Positions 34,890-44,300 of a stretch of DNA of 64,000 nucleotides are shown here, one piece after another. Position 1 is the stretch's first letter. Each line of letters begins with the position of its first letter. Origin of the DNA: Methylomonas sp. (GTDB lineage Bacteria; Pseudomonadota; Gammaproteobacteria; Methylococcales; Methylomonadaceae); assembly GCF_023228165.1 (NCBI RefSeq), contig NZ_JALOBS010000017.1, positions 1-64,000 on the forward strand, written 5' to 3'. A model generated the notes under the pieces. It saw nothing but the letters and a program-made list of their open reading frames with translations, searched no databases and was not told where the DNA came from. The position numbers and the translations under genes are program-made.

Positions 34890-35843
34890 ATGGCAGCAAC
34901 GGCAACAACTACAGTATCACATTCACCTTCTAAGACTCATATTTTTACTGTTGAAGAAATTCTTAACACTCCGTCCCCATTTAAATTTATCGTGCCGTCT
35001 GCCGAAAGGTTAGCAAAATCGAAATCTCAAGTTAAATTCATTGGAGTATCACTAAACACTCAAGGAAATACACTCGGAAAGGCTGCTCAAAGCGGTTATG
35101 CATTTATTTCAACTTCATCTGATATAGTTATTTCATCTGGTCCTTGGGAACCAAATAATCCAGAAATTGCTGGAAAGAAAATGGGTCTCGCATGGGCTTG
35201 CTCGATAAGACTCGAGGATGCTGGTGAATTTGGCGTTGCGATGCAGAAGTTCGATACCGAATTTAAAACATTCGTCGCGGAAGACTTACTTAAGCGTGGA
35301 GATTTTCGTAAGAAGTTCGCTGACTCAAAAAAAGGCAGCGTTGTGAAGGAATTCGGCAAAGAGGGAAGCGAATTCAGCGCGATTTCATTCACCGCGAATC
35401 CCGATGAACCATTTAGCGATAAATCGCCAAATCAAGTAGTCGCAGGAAAGCCAAAAACGACTATTTATGATTGGACAAAGCCAATCCGGGATAAAACTGG
35501 TCAACAAGTTGGATGCGAGATATTCACCCTCGATGGGAAACCGCCCGCGGCTTGTACGATGAGCGCAGATATTGATGAATTTGGAAAACACAAGTGGTTG
35601 CCACGCCCAGATGCAAATTTGCATCTAATTCTCAAGCGCGGAACCATAATTAAGCGTGCGCGTTGGCTGCTCGATGGCATTTCTTGCTCAAATATGGGGA
35701 TTCATCCTAAATTATATGCGCAACAGTTATACATCGTACCACCTGTATCGGAAGTGTGTGATGATGAAACTTTCGATAGCACGAAATTCGAAACCACCGA
35801 CGAACTTGGTGAAATGCCGAGCGATAGCGCACCGCAGGCATAA
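34890..35843 (+). CDS. ssDNA-binding protein (ASFV CP312R-like)
   Basis: 317 residues (ASFV CP312R has 312). CP312R is reported to be an OB-fold single-stranded DNA-binding protein, so a replication role is likely. Shared features, recalled from ASFV: THIF at residues 16-19 opening the protein, VKFIGVSL near 48-55, and CSNMGI at 266-271 near the end, with aligned spacing. The body has mixed beta-type sequence with many Gly/Lys and no catalytic motif; the C terminus is acidic (CDDETFDSTKFETTDELGE). Codon use is less CGCG-rich at the 5' end than in neighbours. It follows pp62 and RPB10, as in ASFV. No T-run-GAA or TATATATA is obvious within 60 nt upstream. Confidence 0.72.
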   Translation: MAATATTTVSHSPSKTHIFTVEEILNTPSPFKFIVPSAERLAKSKSQVKFIGVSLNTQGNTLGKAAQSGYAFISTSSDIVISSGPWEPNNPEIAGKKMGLAWACSIRLEDAGEFGVAMQKFDTEFKTFVAEDLLKRGDFRKKFADSKKGSVVKEFGKEGSEFSAISFTANPDEPFSDKSPNQVVAGKPKTTIYDWTKPIRDKTGQQVGCEIFTLDGKPPAACTMSADIDEFGKHKWLPRPDANLHLILKRGTIIKRARWLLDGISCSNMGIHPKLYAQQLYIVPPVSEVCDDETFDSTKFETTDELGEMPSDSAPQA

Positions 35844-35899
35844 AGATTCGCCAAACGCGGATGCTTTATAAAAGCATGAATTAATTGGAAACTCATTTC

Positions 35900-35931
35900 T
35901 TTTTTTGCGCATTCGCACAACATATTTTTTT
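35900..35931 (+). promoter_or_regulatory. two T7 runs between CP312R-like and F-box-like genes
   Basis: T7 at 35900-35906 (57 nt after the stop at 35843) and T7GA at 35925-35933 (31 nt before ATG 35964). The first suits a terminator, the second the T-run promoter. Confidence 0.45.
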
Positions 35932-35963
35932 GATTTGCTCTCTACTATTAATCAAAGAGCAAT

Positions 35964-36773
35964 ATGGATTTCGTTCCATCAGCTTGTCTATACCCAATTT
36001 TCGAAGCTGTGCTTACGAAGCAGTATGGAATTAGAGATTTATTTCGCTGGTGCCGTGTATCGCACGATTGGAATGATATGGTTCGCGACTTCCTGCGCGG
36101 GCACTTTTCCTCATTCCTTGAAAAATGTGTTGATGAGGAAGAATATGATTCATTCTATGGAAAAGAAGAAGCCAAGCGACGGCTACGTAAAATCAAGTTG
36201 CCAACGCTATTGCCGTCGCCATTGAACACGACATTAATAATGCAGAAAGTATTTCGCTCCGATATTATTCCTCATGTCATTTACAATGCATATGGATGGG
36301 ATTACAGAACTGGCTGCGCAATATTAAAAGAAATCATATCACAACCGGAATACATTACGGCAAAATGGTCGTATAACAACAAGCAATTAAATGAATCATT
36401 CGCGCGTTTCTTTGATGGGCATATTTTACTCTGTTTTTACGATGAGAGCGCAGTGCATAGCGTGTTTGGTGATTGTATTGAAAAATATTTGCCACTTTTG
36501 GCTGGTGCTTATTGCGGTACATATCATACTCCATTTGGCAATTACCACGCGTTGGTACGCGTAATACTTCATTTCATAAATATACCGTCTTGCGCGAATA
36601 TTATTGCCGATTTCTGCGATTGGAAAATGAGAACCTTCCTGTCATTCTTAAGCGACATACTTAAAGATTCGGCTCAATGCGGCGTATCCGTGAGTACTGC
36701 GAATTTTCAAGCATTCACCAATATAGAACTTTTAATAGAACAATCCGCAAAATCAACAATACCACAAGCGTAA
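35964..36773 (+). CDS. F-box-like paralogue 1 of 6
   Basis: 269 residues. The N-terminal ~45 residues read like a degenerate F-box (CLYPIFEAVLTKQYGIRDLF then WCRVSHDWNDMV): helix, Leu/Phe core, then VSxxW. F-box proteins recruit substrates to SCF ubiquitin ligases, and amoeba viruses often carry many. The remaining ~220 residues are helical with no known repeat; the family ends with a conserved block, here DFCDWKMRTFLSFLSDILKD then FQAFTNIELLIEQS. First gene of a tandem array of six between the CP312R-like gene and RPB1. The family assignment is by pattern only; ASFV multigene families are an analogy, not a demonstrated homology. Confidence 0.65.
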   Translation: MDFVPSACLYPIFEAVLTKQYGIRDLFRWCRVSHDWNDMVRDFLRGHFSSFLEKCVDEEEYDSFYGKEEAKRRLRKIKLPTLLPSPLNTTLIMQKVFRSDIIPHVIYNAYGWDYRTGCAILKEIISQPEYITAKWSYNNKQLNESFARFFDGHILLCFYDESAVHSVFGDCIEKYLPLLAGAYCGTYHTPFGNYHALVRVILHFINIPSCANIIADFCDWKMRTFLSFLSDILKDSAQCGVSVSTANFQAFTNIELLIEQSAKSTIPQA

Positions 36774-36782
36774 TTCGCAGTT

Positions 36783-36828
36783 TCGGCAACACCTTCGGCG
36801 ACCCCTTCGGGGGAGCCTCCGGCGAGTT
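36783..36828 (+). repeat. dispersed palindromic repeat copy F (intergenic)
   Basis: CACCTTCGGCGACCCCTTCG followed by GGGGAGCCTCCGGCGAGTTC, directly abutting the T7GAA promoter of the next gene. Confidence 0.7.
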
Positions 36829-36829
36829 C

Positions 36830-36839
36830 TTTTTTTGAA
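36830..36839 (+). promoter_or_regulatory. T7GAA promoter motif of F-box-like 2
   Basis: TTTTTTTGAA 22 nt before ATG 36862; selects that start over the upstream in-frame codon at 36835. Confidence 0.6.
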
Positions 36840-36861
36840 ATTTGCGATATGCAAAAAAGAA

Positions 36862-37692
36862 ATGGCAGTGGTGATAATCAACACCGCCGACGATGCCCTA
36901 AATCCGGCATATCTGCACCCAATTTTCGAGTACATATTCGAAAATGTGGAATATGGTATAACCAGATTATTTCAATTGCGCCTCGTATCGCGCAAGTGGA
37001 ATAAGATGCTTACCGATTTTCTTCGCGATCACACGCTCCAATTCTTTGAGAAGCTCATCATTCGCGGTTCTATCAATCCTGATGATAGAACTAACATACT
37101 AAAATGGATTCACGAAATAAAATTGCCAGATTTGCCAATACCGCACATGGTGGCTCAAATTCTATCCAATGTATATACAAATGCGCGGCGTATTATTTCT
37201 GCCGCATATGGAGATGAATACAAATTACAATATAGGATAATAAAAGAACTCCTTTTGCTACCAGAATATTCCGCAGATATTTCTGTTGATAATAAAGTAT
37301 TAGATAAAAAAATAGCGAATCTCTTCATGGATTATACATTTAACAATTTTAACGACAGCGACCAATCTGCGGGCGACGAATTTGCGGAATGTATCGAACA
37401 ATATTTGCCGCAATTCACGCGCGCTCACCGTGCGTTCAGCTCCCATTATCCTCCTTATAACAAAGCGCTTCAGTATATTATGTTTCGCGCTATATACAGC
37501 AGTACAAATAAAGCCAATGCGCCAAACATCATTGCAACATTTTGCTATCGAGATATGGAGATTCTTAAATCCTTCGCGCGCAACATACTGAGTAGGGTGT
37601 GTTGTTTTAGCAAAAACATCAGCGCGACGGAATTTCAAATGTTCGCTGATGCCGCAAGATTGATAGAAAAATCAACACCGCCGCAGGCGTGA
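36862..37692 (+). CDS. F-box-like paralogue 2 of 6
   Basis: 276 residues from ATG 36862 (MAVVIINTADDALNPAYLHP), chosen because T7GAA lies 22 nt upstream and because paralogues start at the same point. F-box-like region: LHPIFEYIF, GITRLFQLRLVSRKWNKML. C-terminal family block: NIIATFCYRDMEILKSFARN, then FQMFADAARLIEKS, followed by TPPQA, nearly the same ending as paralogue 1 (STIPQA). Intact and probably functional. Likely an adaptor that brings a host or viral target to a ubiquitin ligase; target unknown. Confidence 0.7.
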   Translation: MAVVIINTADDALNPAYLHPIFEYIFENVEYGITRLFQLRLVSRKWNKMLTDFLRDHTLQFFEKLIIRGSINPDDRTNILKWIHEIKLPDLPIPHMVAQILSNVYTNARRIISAAYGDEYKLQYRIIKELLLLPEYSADISVDNKVLDKKIANLFMDYTFNNFNDSDQSAGDEFAECIEQYLPQFTRAHRAFSSHYPPYNKALQYIMFRAIYSSTNKANAPNIIATFCYRDMEILKSFARNILSRVCCFSKNISATEFQMFADAARLIEKSTPPQA

Positions 37693-37723
37693 TGCGCGAA
37701 ACGCGGGACGCGATACGTGGTTC

Positions 37724-37733
37724 TTTTTTTGAA
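37724..37733 (+). promoter_or_regulatory. T7GAA promoter motif of F-box-like 3
   Basis: TTTTTTTGAA 22 nt before ATG 37756, the same spacing as in the preceding paralogue. Confidence 0.6.
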
Positions 37734-37755
37734 AAACACATCTCTCAAAAAAGAA

Positions 37756-38585
37756 ATGGCGGAAATATCAAACGCCCTTAATCCAGCATGTCTACATCCT
37801 ATTTTTGAGTTTATATTTACGAATGCTGACCACTGTGGAATCAGGAGCCTATTTCTCTGGCGTCGCGTATCGCGCGAATGGAAGAGTGCGATTAATTGCT
37901 TTCTTCATGATCACACATTTCAACTTCTCGAAAATTGTATCGGCGGTTCCGGTATCCCAAGAGAAATCACAATGAAATATATCAGCAAAATCAATTTGCC
38001 GGATTTGCCGACACCATATGCAATCGCACAAAGTCTACATCACCACGTGAGTTTTGCGGATACATCTGATATTATTCGTGCGGTGTATGGACATGATTCC
38101 AAAATACGATACAGGGTATTAAAGGAATTTCTTTTACAGCCAGAATATGCTGTTGATATTTCCATTAGTGACGAAAAATTGGATAACTCGATCGAGAATC
38201 TTTTCAACGCATATTTCTTCAATGAAGGACATTGCTATTGCTTTGATTATAGAATTATCCCGCATGTACGCAATATATTCGAGGATTGCATCGAAAAGTG
38301 TATTCCTCAATTCGCGCGTGCTTATCGCGTGTATTGCCATCATCACTATGATGATCCTCACGACATCGCGCTTTTATGGTGTTTTGCTTTGTGGGCGATG
38401 GCTCTTTTGGCGCAAATACACCGAAAGTTATTGCCACTTTTTGCGGTCGAGATATGATGATACTGAAGAACTTCATGCGTACTATACTTGGCTATTCCTT
38501 TGGTTCTGGCGAAATTGCAAATGCCGCGATACTTCAATGGTTTGCGGATGCTGCGAAAATAATAGAGCAATCCGTGCAGGCATAA
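37756..38585 (+). pseudogene. F-box-like paralogue 3 of 6, frameshifted near its 3' end
   Basis: Starts MAEISNALNPACLHPIFEFI with a clear F-box-like segment (IRSLFLWRRVSREWKSAI). The first frame stops at 38457 with a C terminus unlike the family. The family block is found in another frame, 38376-38585: GSFGANTPKVIATFCGRDMM, ILKNFMRTILG, FADAAKIIEQS. One base gained or lost around 38360-38390 would restore a ~275-residue protein. No long homopolymer sits there, so a natural mutation is as likely as a sequence error. If real, the product is a 234-residue truncated protein. Confidence 0.7.
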
Positions 38586-38589
38586 AGTG

Positions 38590-38600
38590 TTTTTTTTGAA
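38590..38600 (+). promoter_or_regulatory. T8GAA motif of F-box-like 4
   Basis: TTTTTTTTGAA five nt after the end of paralogue 3 and 37 nt before ATG 38638; possible shared terminator/promoter. Confidence 0.55.
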
Positions 38601-38637
38601 ATAACGCGCTTTCTTCTCATATAACTTCCGCCATAAA

Positions 38638-39438
38638 ATGGCAGAAAGATGCACATTATTTTCAAATTCGGTGTGTTTATCGCCGATTTTCGAAGCATTA
38701 TCCAAAGAAAAAGATGGAATCGTAACTCTATTTCGCCTGCGTGAAGTGTCGCGTGATTGGAAAAATACCATCGATAATTTACTGCATTGGCGTGTTCCTG
38801 AAGAAATCGAGAAATGTATCGAGGATGCTTGCGATGTGACTTACATACAATGGAATGCAATTGACGATATTCGCAAAATCGATTCTCACCACCTGCCAAT
38901 TTCGCAAACAATCGTGAATATGCTACTCATTGCGATAAAAATCCGGCATAGCGAGTCACTCGCCTTCGCATTTGGGAATAATATTAATCGAATTGGAGTT
39001 TTTGCGTTACAAAAACAATTGATGCTGAATTTTGACATCAGTTCAATGGCAGAAGATTCAGAATTAGATAATCGTATCACGTGGTGTTTCATACGTTATG
39101 TAGGATGTTACGATTTACAAGAAAAATATAAATTCTTCACAAAGCGCATCCCCTTTTTCGTTCCGTACTTTGCGCGTATTATTAATGCTCAAGTACGAGA
39201 AAGGCATTTTCCCCGAACATCGATTAATATCTGCTATTTAGTCTTACTTCTTCTTAATGCCGGGTCTTTTGGCGCAAAAGCAGTGGAATACCTCGCGATT
39301 ATTTGTAATCACAACATAGATAATCTGAAATGGTTCATACATGAAGCATTACATTCTGAATTTAGTATTGCGCTTGTTCGAACTACTGAGCTCAAGATTT
39401 TCGGCGAAGTTGCGCGAATAATAGAGCAATTGGCATAA
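38638..39438 (+). CDS. F-box-like paralogue 4 of 6
   Basis: 266 residues, intact. The N terminus MAERCTLFSNSVCLSPIFEA is nearly that of paralogue 5, followed by GIVTLFRLREVSRDWKNTID, the F-box-like core. The C-terminal block is NAGSFGAKAVEYLAIICNHN then FGEVARIIEQLA. Paralogues 4-6 share GxFGxxAxEYLaxIC and form a subgroup distinct from 1-3. Helical throughout, no membrane segment. Function inferred only from the F-box-like N terminus. Confidence 0.68.
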   Translation: MAERCTLFSNSVCLSPIFEALSKEKDGIVTLFRLREVSRDWKNTIDNLLHWRVPEEIEKCIEDACDVTYIQWNAIDDIRKIDSHHLPISQTIVNMLLIAIKIRHSESLAFAFGNNINRIGVFALQKQLMLNFDISSMAEDSELDNRITWCFIRYVGCYDLQEKYKFFTKRIPFFVPYFARIINAQVRERHFPRTSINICYLVLLLLNAGSFGAKAVEYLAIICNHNIDNLKWFIHEALHSEFSIALVRTTELKIFGEVARIIEQLA

Positions 39439-39443
39439 AGTGC

Positions 39444-39453
39444 TTTTTTTGAA
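39444..39453 (+). promoter_or_regulatory. T7GAA motif of F-box-like 5
   Basis: TTTTTTTGAA directly after the stop of paralogue 4 and 31 nt before ATG 39485. Confidence 0.55.
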
Positions 39454-39484
39454 ACGCGCAGTTCATTTCTTATAACACGCGTAA

Positions 39485-40296
39485 ATGGCAGAAAACTGTA
39501 CATTGTACTCAAATTCCGCCTGCTTATTGCCGATTTTTGGCGCGCTATCCAAAAAAAAGGCGGATTCGCGACTTTATTTCTCTGGCGCAGCGTTTCGCGC
39601 GATTGGAAGGCGATTATTGGTGAATTTCTCCAAAATAATATCTCCACGCGCGTTGAAAAGTGCGTAGAGCAATTAACCAACTGCGCGACAGATGACAAAA
39701 ACAAAGTAATAGAAAAAATTCACGAAATCGCAAAACTTCATCTTCCAATTTCGCAATCCGCGCAAGAAATGATAATCGCCGCTTTGGCGCTTCGCGCGTA
39801 TTTTCCCATTGCATTCGCATTTGGGCGCGTTATGAAATTGAGATGTATCACATTGAAAAGGTATTTATTGCAATCGAGGTCCAATATCGAATTATCGTTA
39901 GCAGATAAGAAATCAGATAAAGAAATTGCAAAACTATTTGATTGGTACATTGGAGATAATGACCTCAAAAAGAAATGCAAATCATTCGCCGATGATATTA
40001 CATTCTTTATTCCACATTTCACGCGGGTTTTACGTGCGCAAATTCGCGAAAAATCAATTCATCCGCAGGTATTCAATATGGCAAGATTGACTTTATTTCT
40101 CATAAATGGCGGCATGTTTGGCGCGAACGCTGCTGAATATCTCGCCACTATTTGTGACCACCACCTATCGTCTCTTAGGTGGTTCGTACAATACGCACTC
40201 GAACGCTGCGAAGATGAGCTTGTTGGCATTCCAGAATTCAGGATTTTCGCCGATGCCGCGAGCTTAATGACCGAGTGCCCTGTATCGCCAAATTAA
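39485..40296 (+). pseudogene. F-box-like paralogue 5 of 6, frameshifted at an A8 run
   Basis: Starts MAENCTLYSNSACLLPIF in one frame, which stops at 39667. The proper continuation ATLFLWRSVSRDWKAIIGEF runs in another frame from about 39570 to 40296 and includes GGMFGANAAEYLATICDHH and FRIFADAASLM. The switch falls at AAAAAAAA (39551-39558); one A more or fewer would give a full ~270-residue protein. Polymerase slippage, true mutation or a sequencing error are all possible. Because the rest of the reading frame is clean, decay must be recent if real. Confidence 0.75.
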
Positions 40297-40298
40297 TC

Positions 40299-40308
40299 TT
40301 TTTTTGAA
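40299..40308 (+). promoter_or_regulatory. T7GAA motif of F-box-like 6
   Basis: TTTTTTTGAA 2 nt after the end of paralogue 5 and 22 nt before ATG 40331. Confidence 0.55.
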
Positions 40309-40330
40309 TTGCAAACTGCTAAAATACAAA

Positions 40331-41125
40331 ATGGAAACGGACAATTTCGCGCTTAAATTCGCGCCGGAATGTTTAATGCCGATTTTCGAAATCATATTCG
40401 ATGGCTACCACGGAGCGCTGGTGCTATTTCACTGGCGCGTTATTTCATGCGATTGGAAAACAATTATTGATGATTTTCTCCAAGTTCGCGTTTTTGCATA
40501 TATCGAACAGCGCATCGAGGAATATTGCGAGGAAAAAGACAAAGTGCGAGAGAAGATTTGCGAAATAGAGAAAATGCAACCACTTTCGCAAGCCGTTGCA
40601 AATTCGCTTATTCACTTGTTGGAACACATTAATCCGAGTTAATTTCACATTTGGCGAAATTGCAAAATACGGTACTCGGCATTGAAGGCGCGTTTATCGC
40701 GACCGGAATATCTCGTAAATCCGTTAGTTAAAAACGCGCCATTAGATAAACTTATTATGCGCAACATTGATAGTTATATTGATGTTCCAATTAGTCCTGG
40801 AAAGTGCCTATTGTTTGCCAACGATATGGAATTCTTTATTCCGTATTTTACCAGAGCTTGTAGCATGCGAATCATTAAAAATAAGTATTCTCCTATATTC
40901 GCGAAAATCGCGCGCATGATATTATTATTCATTAGTACTGGCATGTTTGGTACACATGCTGCTGAATATCTTTTCGCCATTTGTAGTAACGACACACTTC
41001 ATTTTGACAGATTTAGATTCGCCATTGCTTGGCTGGACACTCCTTTCAAAGATAAATACATGACAGCATTTGTGCGACAGACATTTGCGGAAGTTGAGCA
41101 CTTAATCGCAAATAATCGTCATTAG
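40331..41125 (+). pseudogene. F-box-like paralogue 6 of 6, two compensating frameshifts
   Basis: N-terminal part METDNFALKFAPECLMPIFE then LVLFHWRVISCDWKTIIDDF reaches a TAA at 40640-40642. The same frame reopens at about 40682 and carries the family end (STGMFGTHAAEYLFAICSND). Between them the paralogue-like sequence NFTFGEIAKYGTRH is in a different frame, so two single-base indels, near 40638 and near 40680, are implied. This is the most degraded member. Downstream to 41385 no coding feature is credible; T7 at 41136-41142 follows the stop. Confidence 0.65.
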
Positions 41126-41135
41126 TCTTTGGTTG

Positions 41136-41142
41136 TTTTTTT
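41136..41142 (+). terminator. T7 after the F-box-like array, with A6 on the other side
   Basis: T7 (41136-41142) follows the plus-strand gene ending at 41125; A6 (41148-41153) faces the convergent RPB1 gene. The remaining gap to 41385 holds a 63-codon open frame that I do not consider a gene. Confidence 0.5.
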
Positions 41143-41385
41143 CCCTCAAAAAATAATCGCAGTAGCGAATTTAGAAATGGTCAACCATAGGGGCATCCAA
41201 TATAATCTGGGTTTTCGCATAATCCATGACGTTGACCATAACATTTCCAATTTATTCTATTGCCGGGATAGAATGATTCATCTTTTATTTGCGCTTTCGC
41301 GTTTCCTGGGAGAAATTTAATAGAATCATTATCTTTATTTGCGCGTTTATTGCCCATGGTTAATTATCCGAAGCGAAAATTCAAT

Positions 41386-44300
41386 TTATTGCAATTCCGC
41401 GAGAACTTGCTCTGACGACTTAATATGGCGCTGAATAACTTCTGGATCAACTTGCACTGCATTGTAAATTGTCCCAATGAATGGCACAGTTCCCATAATC
41501 ATTGCACTGCTCGGACCCTCTATTGGGCTCTTCAATCCTTCTGATGATGCTTCGCTAAGTGTCGGCACTGGCGCTGCATAACCAAGGCGAAGCCCAATAT
41601 TATTTTTATCTCGCGTATTCAATCCACTGCGCTCTATTGAAGTAACAACGCCAGTACTCGTCATTTCATCCGCGTATATCATGTAATGCCGCTGATTACA
41701 ATATTCGATGAGCGTCTGCAATTCCACAATTATTTTTTGCCTTGCGGCTTCAATGCCGAAAATCCGCGCCACTTCTTGAATCGCATTTGTCTGAATTTCT
41801 TGCCAGACAATTTTATCGCGAAGAAAAGTCGACACTCCGGCGATATTAGAGCCGTCAGTTTTGATGCACAGTCTTCCATCATCGTCGCCAATTGCGCCAT
41901 CATCGCGTACTTTCGAGCGCATCAATTTCTCCACTTTTGCACCGTGAATATTATCAATGCCGCGAAGAATAGTATTGAGTATTCCGTCGCGAATCTTCTC
42001 ATAATCCGCAAGATTTGTGGCTTCTCTCGCAGGCGACATTGTCGCGCGGAAATAGAAGCGAATTACGAGATTGCTCGCGCGTTCCGTGCTATTGACGATA
42101 TATGCGTTCGGATATTTCTCGCGCAATTTCGTCACGAGAAAATCCATTCCAATATTCTTCAAAATAAAGACGATGCGATTTAGCTCGAAGCGAATGCACC
42201 AATTCGCCAAATCGCCGGGGCGCTCATAAAGTTTATTTAGTTTCTCGAATTCCAGAAGCAACCACGCATCCGCCTGCGAGAGTGTATGCGCCATTTGTCC
42301 ATATTTCTCGAAGAAAATCCGCGTCGAATCCACAACATCGCGAAAACGCACAACTTCCAGTTCATTGGCAATCGCCGTTGCGGCATTCATATCATATTTC
42401 GCAATGCCGCTTAGTGGAATCGTCAAACACGGTGCTGCCATTCTGTCGACATCGCGCGCCGATAGAATTTCCTTACTGCGGCTTACATTCGCCGTAGATG
42501 TGCCGCCTTCTGAACTTTTCTTATGCGCATCGAGCATTTCTTGCGTAAATGGCGCGCTAAATGCCTGCGCTGCGATAATCCCTACGACAGTGCCCGGGTC
42601 AATCAACGCGCGCAAAAGCGTAATCTGAATCACATCGAATGCTTTCTTTAGAATTTCCGGAGTTACTTGGAGTTCGCGCAGTTTCGCTGGGCAGAAATAC
42701 GCCCTAATATACGCAATAGATAACCAAGAACAGACGCGAATATAATGCGGGATTGGCGACTTTTTCTTTGCGCAGTTGGAATTCATGAATAAATATGGCA
42801 GCGCACTACAGAAATCCAATACCATTTTTAGCATTTCCATATGCTGCAGCGCGCGCTCTATTGAGCCTTCTGCGGGTAAAACCACGGGAAAATCGCGTTT
42901 CGCACTTGCGATTACATTTATTGGATTGCAAATCCACAACGTGCTTGACTTGAAGCGCTCGCGATTGTAGATGCTTTCTCTGCGCATAAATAAGTCTCTG
43001 AATTTTTGGCGGTCGTCGCGCAACATTTCGAATGCGTCCGCGAAATTGCTCTCCATTCCCTTCACGCCATCCGGAATCACGCGATATTTCGCGACGAAAT
43101 CCGCATCGGACAATTTTGCCGTTGGGAATTCCACATTAATAATAAATCGCGGGTCTAAGAAATCGGAGCCGTATGCCATTTGCAGAATATTTGCCCCTTT
43201 TACGACCATTCTGAAATTATTCGTAATGATGGACTCCAAATTCTTAATCGCATCGCGATTCTGCGTGCCGGTTATCGAGGTGAAAAGTGCCTTCGAAATA
43301 AGGTCATATCGCGCGTTCATCGCGTTGAATATGAATTCATCGACTGCAAGACCATTAATATATGAATTAGCTATATATCCGTGTGCCTCTGGCGATGGAT
43401 CGCCGCGACGATAATAAGGCAAACAGCGGCGATAACTGAATTTCTCTGCTGGGCGCTTTTTATTGATAATTGTCTGCCCATTTGCGGAACAGATATTATA
43501 AACATTAAACATCGACCCTTTCGACCCAGTTGCAACGAGGCGAAATAATCCATTCGTCTTTGGGTCGATGCCGCGAATAACTGGCTCTGCAAAATCATCC
43601 ATAACTCGCAGCGTGTTAATTTGCAGTGTCTCAAACAATTCACGCACAGTTTCGCCAATGCGCGGTATGAGTTTTCCTTCGAGAAGATTCCTCGCATCTT
43701 GATACGCCTTGGCGGTGATTTCAGTTGCGACTTCTGCGGTTTTTACGCTCTGTTCATCGCTGATAATCAAATCGCGAATGCCAATTGTGAATCCGTGCTG
43801 CAAAATATAGGCAATCGCGAGTTGCTGCATGTCGAACATTAATTCCATCGCGCGCTCAGGACCATGCTCTGTTGCTACGCAATGATAAAGACCATTCGGC
43901 TGGTCGCCTAATGACGATTGATCCAGGCATCCGCGCCGCAACTCGCCATCAACAATTTCTACTTTTTCTGAATTCGGCTTTCGTTCCATCCATTGCATCC
44001 ATGGTGCTGATGGATTGTAGAATTTCGATACGCGATTAAAGTTTATTGGCGTTTTTTTCAGCACAAGAGAAACAGCATCGCGCCCAGTAATGAATTCCGC
44101 ATGAGGAATTACTGGCGTTACGATAGTTCGAGAGAATAGCATAGCCGCGTGCATTCTATTAAGATAGACATCTTCCTCGGTCAATTCGAACATCCCAATG
44201 ATGGAATCATTCGTCTGCTTTAACTGCGGCGAACCAGAAGTATGCGAAATATACCAATTATCTGGCGTTGAAAGTATCTTAATCTCATTTATCGCGGATA

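Noticed and set aside
41129..41320. 63-codon open frame between the F-box-like array and RPB1
   Set aside because: It lies over the T7/A6 terminator region of convergent genes, has no promoter motif, and its translation resembles no family member.
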